Assembly (NCBI GenBank): GCA_010671965.1
Contig: JAAHIC010000267.1
Coordinates: 1 to 6,471, forward strand
Length of the DNA: 6,471 nt
Direction of reading: 5' to 3'
Source: Leptolyngbya sp. SIO4C5
GTDB lineage: Bacteria; Cyanobacteriota; Cyanobacteriia; Phormidesmidales; Phormidesmidaceae
Below, piece by piece: positions 6,285 to 6,471 of this stretch; positions within the stretch are counted from its first letter, which is position 1; the number at the start of each line of letters is the position of its first letter. The notes beneath the pieces were generated by a model. It was not told the DNA's origin, made no database searches, and saw only the letters and a program-made list of their open reading frames with translations. Position numbers and translations under genes: made by a program.

Positions 6285-6471
6285 ATGGCTTTGTCCCTCT
6301 GCATGATTGTCAAAAACGAAGCTGCTCGGATTGGCCGCTGCCTCAGCAGCGTTGAGCAACTGGCTGATGAAATCATTGTGGTGGATACAGGTTCGACGGA
6401 TGAGACTGTCCAGGTCGCTGAAAGTTTGGGGGCGCAGGTCTACTCTTTTCGCTGGCAGAATGACTTTGCCG
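6285..6471 (+). CDS. Family 2 glycosyltransferase, N-terminal part (runs off right edge)
   Basis: The first 62 codons are present. The protein begins [19 protein letters not shown], the classic opening of family 2 glycosyltransferases, including those with TPR repeats. [13 protein letters not shown] (about residues 29-41) is the nucleotide-sugar-binding strand-loop of the GT-A fold, and the Asp of VVDTGS is visible. The window ends in FRWQNDFA, which fits the usual W-x-n-D-F-a-x-A-R-N region. Such enzymes transfer a sugar from a nucleotide donor; the acceptor cannot be inferred. ATG 6285 fits the family N-terminus exactly, although no Shine-Dalgarno sequence precedes it. A HIP1 site (6262-6269) lies in the leader. 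TTGGCA (6205-6210) and TAATAG (6226-6231), with a 15-base gap, are a weak candidate promoter. The gene is divergent from doxX. Confidence 0.9.
   Translation, partial: MALSLCMIVKNEAARIGRCLSSVEQLADEIIVVDTGSTDETVQVAESLGAQVYSFRWQNDFA

Noticed and set aside
1..6471. CRISPR array, transposon ends, tRNA or phage-like module
   Set aside because: No regularly spaced repeats, no transposase or integrase motif, no tRNA-like cloverleaf and no defence gene were seen on either strand.

Overview
The window looks like chromosomal DNA from a cyanobacterium. The palindrome GCGATCGC (HIP1) occurs 14 times in 6.47 kb, far above chance. The protein families agree: a twin-AMIN cell-wall amidase, a DUF2330 secreted protein of the type common in cyanobacteria, and a cyanobacterial-type argininosuccinate lyase. 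Base composition is moderately GC-rich. I cannot name the species; a filamentous or Leptolyngbya-like lineage is only a guess.

Layout, left to right. (1) Positions 3-263 hold the C-terminal end of an unrecognised membrane protein that enters from the left edge. (2) A DUF2330 protein with a signal peptide follows (317-1654). (3) A 235-bp gap carries three small inverted repeats in its first 85 bases. (4) An AmiC-type N-acetylmuramoyl-L-alanine amidase (1890-3428) has two AMIN-like domains, a proline-rich linker and a complete zinc catalytic site. (5) A 101-residue protein with one C-terminal membrane helix is unrecognised (3512-3817). (6) argH, argininosuccinate lyase (3874-5268), ends in a strong hairpin terminator (5338-5375). 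(7) On the opposite strand lies a DoxX-family membrane protein (5432-5986), convergent with argH. (8) The 298-bp divergent region 5987-6284 is AT-rich near doxX and contains a 10-bp inverted repeat and a possible 32-codon ORF. (9) The N-terminus of a family 2 glycosyltransferase (6285 onward) runs off the right edge.

The amidase, the small membrane protein and argH all read rightward with gaps of 83 and 56 bp, so they may be partly co-transcribed. An extended -10 just before argH suggests that argH also has its own promoter. The products do not form one pathway: they cover cell-wall remodelling, arginine synthesis, a redox-type membrane protein and glycosylation. Both amiC and argH must start at TTG, because an in-frame stop lies just upstream and no ATG or GTG is available.

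I see no CRISPR array, insertion sequence, tRNA, rRNA, phage gene or defence cassette. This is an ordinary core-genome segment. The parts least explained are the small membrane protein, the divergent doxX/glycosyltransferase control region with its possible small ORF, and the hairpin cluster upstream of amiC.
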